A DNA stretch of 64,000 nucleotides from Cymbidium sinense (taxonomy: Eukaryota; Streptophyta; Magnoliopsida; Asparagales; Orchidaceae): NCBI GenBank assembly GCA_021442155.1, contig JAKCPB010000358.1:434001-498000 (forward strand), written 5' to 3'. Under the pieces are notes generated by a model, which saw only the letters and a list, made by a program, of their open reading frames with translations, was not told where the DNA came from and ran no database searches. Both the position numbers and the translations under genes were made by a program. Within the stretch, counting starts at the first letter, position 1. Every line of letters starts with the position of its first letter. Shown here one piece after another: positions 59,085-64,000 of this stretch.

Positions 59085-60768
59085 TTAAAATGATGAGCTT
59101 GTGGTAAGTTCTACCTTCTCATTGGGCATACCTACAACTTCATCTATGGGAACCTCAGAGTCAGTTGACTCCATGTCAATCTCAAGAGGGGAACCCAATT
59201 GATTTAAAGAAGGATAAACCAACTCTGAATTAGAAAGGAAATGATCAGAACTACTAGAGCTATTATTTTTATTTAGACTTAGAGAGCTTTCAATAGGAAT
59301 AAAATCAAGAGCATAAGAACTAGACAATATATAAGTAGAATCAGCTTTCTGCGTTAATTTCTATTGGGTGGAGGTACATGAAAGAAATCAAGTAAAGTAA
59401 GCAGAGTAAAGGATTTAGTGCCTTTATACGCATATACAACTCTCCTGTCAGAAGAAGAGGAGCTAGCAGAAGAGGTGTTAGCTAGAACGGTGGAGGGAGT
59501 GCTGGACTTAGATGGTGGCTACGCTACTAGACTATCCTGGGCAAGTATGGTGAGCTACAACTACTACTGGGCTGTCACCCTCCCCAAGTTATCTTCTGCA
59601 ACTAGCAAACCTTCCTTGATGTTGCAGGTTTGAGCTATTGTAGGCACCTGTAAGGAAAGCTTCTTGATATTAGAAATGATCTTCTTAGAGGTTCGGGATA
59701 GGGAAATATCCTAACCATCTTCGTTCTTAAGAGTATCCAAGTATCCCCAAGGATTACTCTAATAAACGGATGGTTGTCTAATAAGTATTCCTTAGGGATA
59801 ACTATGACTCTCAACTTGTAGCTACGCTCAAACTAGTCCTTTAAAATGATACAATCCTCTAAGACATGGCCTAACATGCGGTGGTAGGGGCAACAACAAG
59901 GATCATCATTCTTACTTCTTCCTCAGGCTCTTAAGTAGTGGCGAAGTCAAGTTTCTTTACGAGATTCTTAAAGATTTTCCTAACTACGTCCCTCTTGAAT
60001 GAATATGTCTTATTCAATTTATCAGCAAGAGTAGGTGGAAAGTAGCTACCTAGCGATGGATAAGAATATTGCTACTGGGTAGGCTATTGAGGTGGTGGAA
60101 ATGGTCATTGTGGCTATAGTGGCCAGTATGATGTACGAGGTGGTGGAAGAGGAGGTGGCAAAGGAGTTTGTTGAGCTCGTAGTCTCTCATACTGAACTCT
60201 GCCTAGCTTCTTCCCTCTATCTACTGACACAACTATCCCTAGATTCTTCTCAAACCTTGGCTTGGGCTAGATGATTGGTTAGAAAGGAACTATTTGGCTT
60301 CCTCTTATGTTTCCTTGTTGATTAATTTCTCAAATGTATTGATGGTAAAGCCCTTAAGCATGAAGGTGATTGGGCCATGGATATTCTTGAGAATAATCTC
60401 AATCTCATGTTGTTCAGAGAGTTGTTATTCACATTCATGCTCAGGTTGGGCCACCTGAGAATGTAATCAACATGGGACTCGTTGAGTTTCTATTTCTCTA
60501 CAATGAGGTCGCCTACAATCACCCTCTGCTGAGCTTCAACAAAACTCTTAATGAAGAGGCGCTACAACTCAACAAAAGTCTTCACCAAACCGTTGGGCAG
60601 TTTCATCATACCAATCAAATGCAACACCTGACAGACTGTTAACAAAAATGCGGAAGAGGTGTGCGCTACTGCCACCTGTGTTGCAATAGTCAGCTCTAAA
60701 TTGTGAAATGTGTTATCGTGGGTTCCCACTGCCATGAAACACCTTGAAGGATGGTGGCACAAAAACCT
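59085..60768 (-). pseudogene. Ty3/gypsy gag pseudogene (locus B, right part)
   Basis: Homologous to 9395-11095. From right to left on the - strand: FMAVGTHDNTFHNLE and a Retrotrans_gag-like segment (60762-60562) ending PNGLVKTFVEL; RWPNL-type codons near 60450; proline-rich part near 60050-60170; zinc-knuckle-like CPYHRMLGHVLEDC near 59875-59915; Ser-rich linker SLNKNNSSSSSDHFLSN and SPLEIDMESTDSEVPIDEV (59327-59085, open). Stops and shifts disrupt the rest. The N-terminus is cut at 60768 at the same codon region as in locus A, against A-rich array of matching sequence. Confidence 0.87.
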
Positions 60769-62419
60769 AAATAAAATAAAAAATAAATAAAAACCTAAAT
60801 CTAAAAAATAAACCTATAAATAAAACATTAAAAAAACCTAAACCCTAAACTAAAAAAAGACCTAAACCTAAAATAAATAAAATAAAATAAACATAAACAT
60901 AAACTAAAATAAACTAAACTAAAATAAATAAAACCCAAACCTAACCCTAAAATAAACTAAACCTAAACCTTAAACTAAATAAAATAAAATAAACTAAAAA
61001 TAAACCGAAACCTAAACTAAAAAATAAAATCTAAAGATAAATCTAAAATACTAAAACCTAAACCTAAAAAAATAAAAAAAAACAACCCAAACATAAACTT
61101 AAATATAAATAATAAAACCTAAAACTAAAAAAAAAGAAAAACTATACTAAAATAAGCATAAACCTAAACTAAAAAATAACTTTGACAACTAAACTAAAAT
61201 AAATAAAATAAACTAAATAAAATAAAAATAAACCTAAATAAAATAAAAATAAAATAAACTAAAATATATACTTTTGCTTTTTTAAAAACTAAAACAAACT
61301 AAACCCTAATCCTAAACCCTAAACCCTATCATACCACTAAACCCTAAACAAATAACCCTTATAAAACCTTGGACCCTACTAATGACCCAAAACCCATGAC
61401 CTAATCACTAACACTCCTGACCTGACTACCCTAAACCATAAAGCCTCCCACCCTAAACCCTGAGCCACTCTTAAACCTAAACCAATAAAATAAAATAAAC
61501 TAAAATAAACTACCTAAACTAAAATAAAACCTAAATAAACTTAATATTAACCTAAAACATAAACCTAAAATAAAATAAAACCTACTAAACTAAAAATAAA
61601 ATTGACCTATAAATATAAAATAAACTAAAATAAACCTAAACTCTGACCTAATATTAAATAAAACCTAAACCAAGATAATACCTAAAATAAATAAACTAAA
61701 ATAAAATAAACTTAAATCAAAATAAAAAAATAAACTAAAAAAAATAAAATAAATAAAATAAACATAAACTTTCTGGTTATTTTAAATATAAAGAAATATA
61801 AATGATAAAACCATAATGACCCTAATAAACCCTAAACCCTGACTCACTTCTAAACCCTCCACTAAACCTCTACCACTCCTAAACCTCTAAACTAACTAAA
61901 CTAAATAAAACTAAACCCTAAACCCTAATGAAAATAAAATCCTAAAATAAAATAAATAAATAAAATCTACACCAAAATAAAATAAAATAAAGTAAAATAT
62001 AAACTAAAACCTAAAATAAAATAAAACTAATAAAATAAAATAAAATAAATACTAAATAAAACATAAACCAAAATAAAACCTAAAAAAACTATGAAAAAAT
62101 AATAAACCTAAAATAAATGAAATAAAATAAACCTAAATAAACTAAAATAAACTAAACTAAAATAAATAAAACCTAAACCTAAATAAAACACAAAATCTAA
62201 AACCTAAACTAAACTAAATAAAATAAATTAAACTAATAACAAATAAACATAAACTAAAATAAAACCTAAGAATAAACCTAGAATAAAAACCTAAAACCTA
62301 AACTTAAAAAAATAAAATAAAAACCTAAACCTAAACCTAGAAATAAAAAAATAAATTAAAACCTAAAAAATAAAATAAAAATAAAACTAATCTAAAAAAT
62401 AAACCTAAATAAAAACCTA
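60769..62419. repeat. Telomere-derived composite array, segment 11
   Basis: A-rich block 60769-61265 (its first 130 bp resemble 11096-11225), a degenerate end-motif-like word near 61270-61290, CCCTAAA block 61300-61480 with GACC and CATGACC insertions, A-rich block to 61765, end motif about 61765-61795 (TTTCTGGTTATTTTAAAT), CCCTAAA block 61800-61935, A-rich block to 62419. Confidence 0.87.
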
Positions 62420-62760
62420 AATTTGGTGATTATAAGTCTATATCATTGTATCTTATTAAATTTAAAATAAATGTATGAAAATTTTGAAATCATTTTGGAA
62501 AGTCAAATTAAATTAAGAAACTATCCACTATTGAAAACATTGTCAGCTTTGATCTTTGCATCTCAGAAGCTACGACACTACATGCTTTCTCATAAGGTGA
62601 ACTTGATCTCTAGAACCAATCCACTGTAATACCTCATGACATGCCCAATGCTATGTTTGGCTCGCTGGTTTATGATACTCTCACAATTTGATATCACATT
62701 CGTACCCCTCCATACGGTAAAAGGGCATGCACTAGTGGATTTCTCAATATGTGGATAGTT
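62420..62760 (+). pseudogene. Ty3/gypsy RNase H fragment, opposite orientation
   Basis: An island of ordinary composition in the array. The + strand frame from about 62514 reads LKTLSALIFASQKLRHYMLS, then HKVNLISRTNPL, stop, YLM, and later ARWFMILSQFDITFVPLHTV and KGHALVDFS. This is the RT-RNase H region of plant gypsy pol (KLRHY, LISRxxPLKYLM, RWxxLLxEFDIxYVP, KGQALADF). The reverse complement of 33176-33270 carries the same segment. All other gypsy pieces here are on the - strand. The 62420-62513 part is AT-rich and unassigned. Confidence 0.85.
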
Positions 62761-64000
62761 TGCTTAAATAAAATAAACTAAATAAACCTGAACCTACCAA
62801 TTTACTTAATTTTTTTTTTTAAAGAAAGAAACCCTAACTGAATCTCTTAAAGTAACCCTAAACCCTAAACTCAAAACCCTAAACCTGCAACCCTAAACCC
62901 TAAACCCTAAACCCTAAACCCTAGGCCCTAAACACTAAACCTTAAAATCCTTAACATTAAACCCTAATCCCTAAACCCTACTTACAACTAAATACAAAAG
63001 CCTAAAAACAAAAACTTAAATTTAAACTAAATAAAACCTAAAATAAAATAAAATAAATAAAATCTAAACTTAAACAAAATAAAATAAAACTTAAACTAAA
63101 AAATGTATAAAAAAAAAAAAAAAAAAATAATAAACTAAAATAAACAAACATAAATTAAAAAAATAAAATGAAACCAATTAAAAACCAAATAAAATAAAAC
63201 TAAATGTAGATAAAATAAAATAAACTAAATTGAAATAAAATAAAACTAAATAAAAAATAAACCTAAAAAATAAAAATAAATAAATAATGAGCCTAAACCC
63301 TAAACCTAAAATAAAATATAATATAAACCTAAATAAACTAAAATAAACTAAACTAAAATAAATAAAACTTAAACCTAAACTAAAATAAACTAAACCTAAT
63401 TTAAATAAATAAAATAAACTAAAATAAATCTAAACCTAAAATAAATCTAAAATAAAACCTAAAACCTAAACTAAAAATAAAATAAAACCTAAACTTAAAT
63501 CTAAAAATAAAAATAAAACTTAAACATAAAAAAAATAAAAATAAAACTAAACAAAATAAACATAAACCTAAAACCTAAACCTAAAAATAAAAATATAAAA
63601 TATACTAATAATAAAATAAAACTAAATAAAATAAAAAATAAACTTAAAGGAAAATAAAAAAATAAAATAAACTAAAACAAATAAAATAAACCCAAGTAAT
63701 TTAGGTTTAGTTAATTTAAAAATAAACCCAAAAACCCTAAACCCTTCCTAAATCGTTAACCTAAAACTAACAAACTAAAAACCAAACCCTAAACCCTAGT
63801 AACATTAAAATAAAACCCTAAAACCTAAAACCCAGACCTAAAGACTAAAAATACCCTAAACCCTAACCCCAAAACCCTAAACCCTAACCAAAACCAAAAC
63901 AAACCTAAAACTAAACTTAAAAATAAAACAAAATAAAAAAAAATAAAATAAATAAATAAACTAAACCTATAAATTCAAAATAAAATAAAACCTAAACTAA
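62761..64000. repeat. Telomere-derived composite array, segment 12
   Basis: End motif 62780-62820 (CCTACCAATTTACTTAATTT with a T-run of about 11), CCCTAAA block 62825-63000, A-rich block 63000-63690 including a 25-A run near 63103-63127, end motif-like sequence 63690-63722 (AGGTTTAGTTAATTT), CCCTAAA block 63723-63900, A-rich start of a further unit to the window end. Confidence 0.88.

Overview
The window is nuclear DNA from a plant, most likely a flowering plant. The evidence is the TTTAGGG-type telomere heptamer (read here as CCCTAAA on the + strand), Ty3/gypsy pol and gag remnants with plant-style motifs, a plant LINE with a zf-RVT plus RNase H C-terminus, and repeated pieces of a plant glycine-rich RNA-binding protein (GR-RBP) gene. 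I see no intact protein-coding gene, no tRNA or rRNA, and no CRISPR array. Nearly everything is repeat or pseudogene. The species cannot be fixed from sequence alone.

About half of the window is an interstitial telomere-like array with internal order. A unit of roughly 0.85-1.4 kb contains (i) a CCCTAAA-rich block of 150-400 bp, (ii) an A-rich block of 500-900 bp built from CCTAAA and AAATA/AAAATA words, and (iii) a short conserved end motif close to CCTACCGGTTTACTTAATTT followed by an A-run, after which the next CCCTAAA block starts. About 30 copies of this end motif are recognisable, all in one orientation. Array segments occupy about 1-3063, 3559-3897, 11096-27224, 39780-45694, 49607-49888, 52581-54559, 60769-62419 and 62761-64000.

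Ten traces of one GR-RBP last exon plus 3'UTR lie inside the CCCTAAA blocks, all on the + strand. Seven of them end in a short poly(A) that runs straight into telomere-like repeats. Two LINE 3' fragments (45695-49136 and 49889-52126), also on the + strand, each sit directly before a GR-RBP copy and after the same array context, forming a duplicated LINE/GR-RBP cassette of about 4.2 kb.

The rest is decayed Ty3/gypsy DNA, almost all on the - strand. Locus A (3898-11095) keeps the 3' noncoding region, part of integrase and gag. Locus B (27275-39706 plus 54893-60768) keeps the 3' noncoding region, integrase, RNase H, RT, a protease split by about 7 kb of noncoding DNA, and gag. Both loci end at the same gag position against the same A-rich array sequence, so they appear to be copies of one rearranged locus. 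Locus B is interrupted by about 15 kb of array, LINE and GR-RBP sequence lying between two roughly 530-bp direct repeats.

The picture is a satellite-like domain in which degenerate telomere DNA, retroposed mRNA, LINE and gypsy pieces have been amplified together. Uniform orientation within families and shared junctions favour segmental or tandem duplication over independent insertions. Block edges are read by eye and are good to about 10-50 bp. Homology statements come from visual comparison, not alignment scores.
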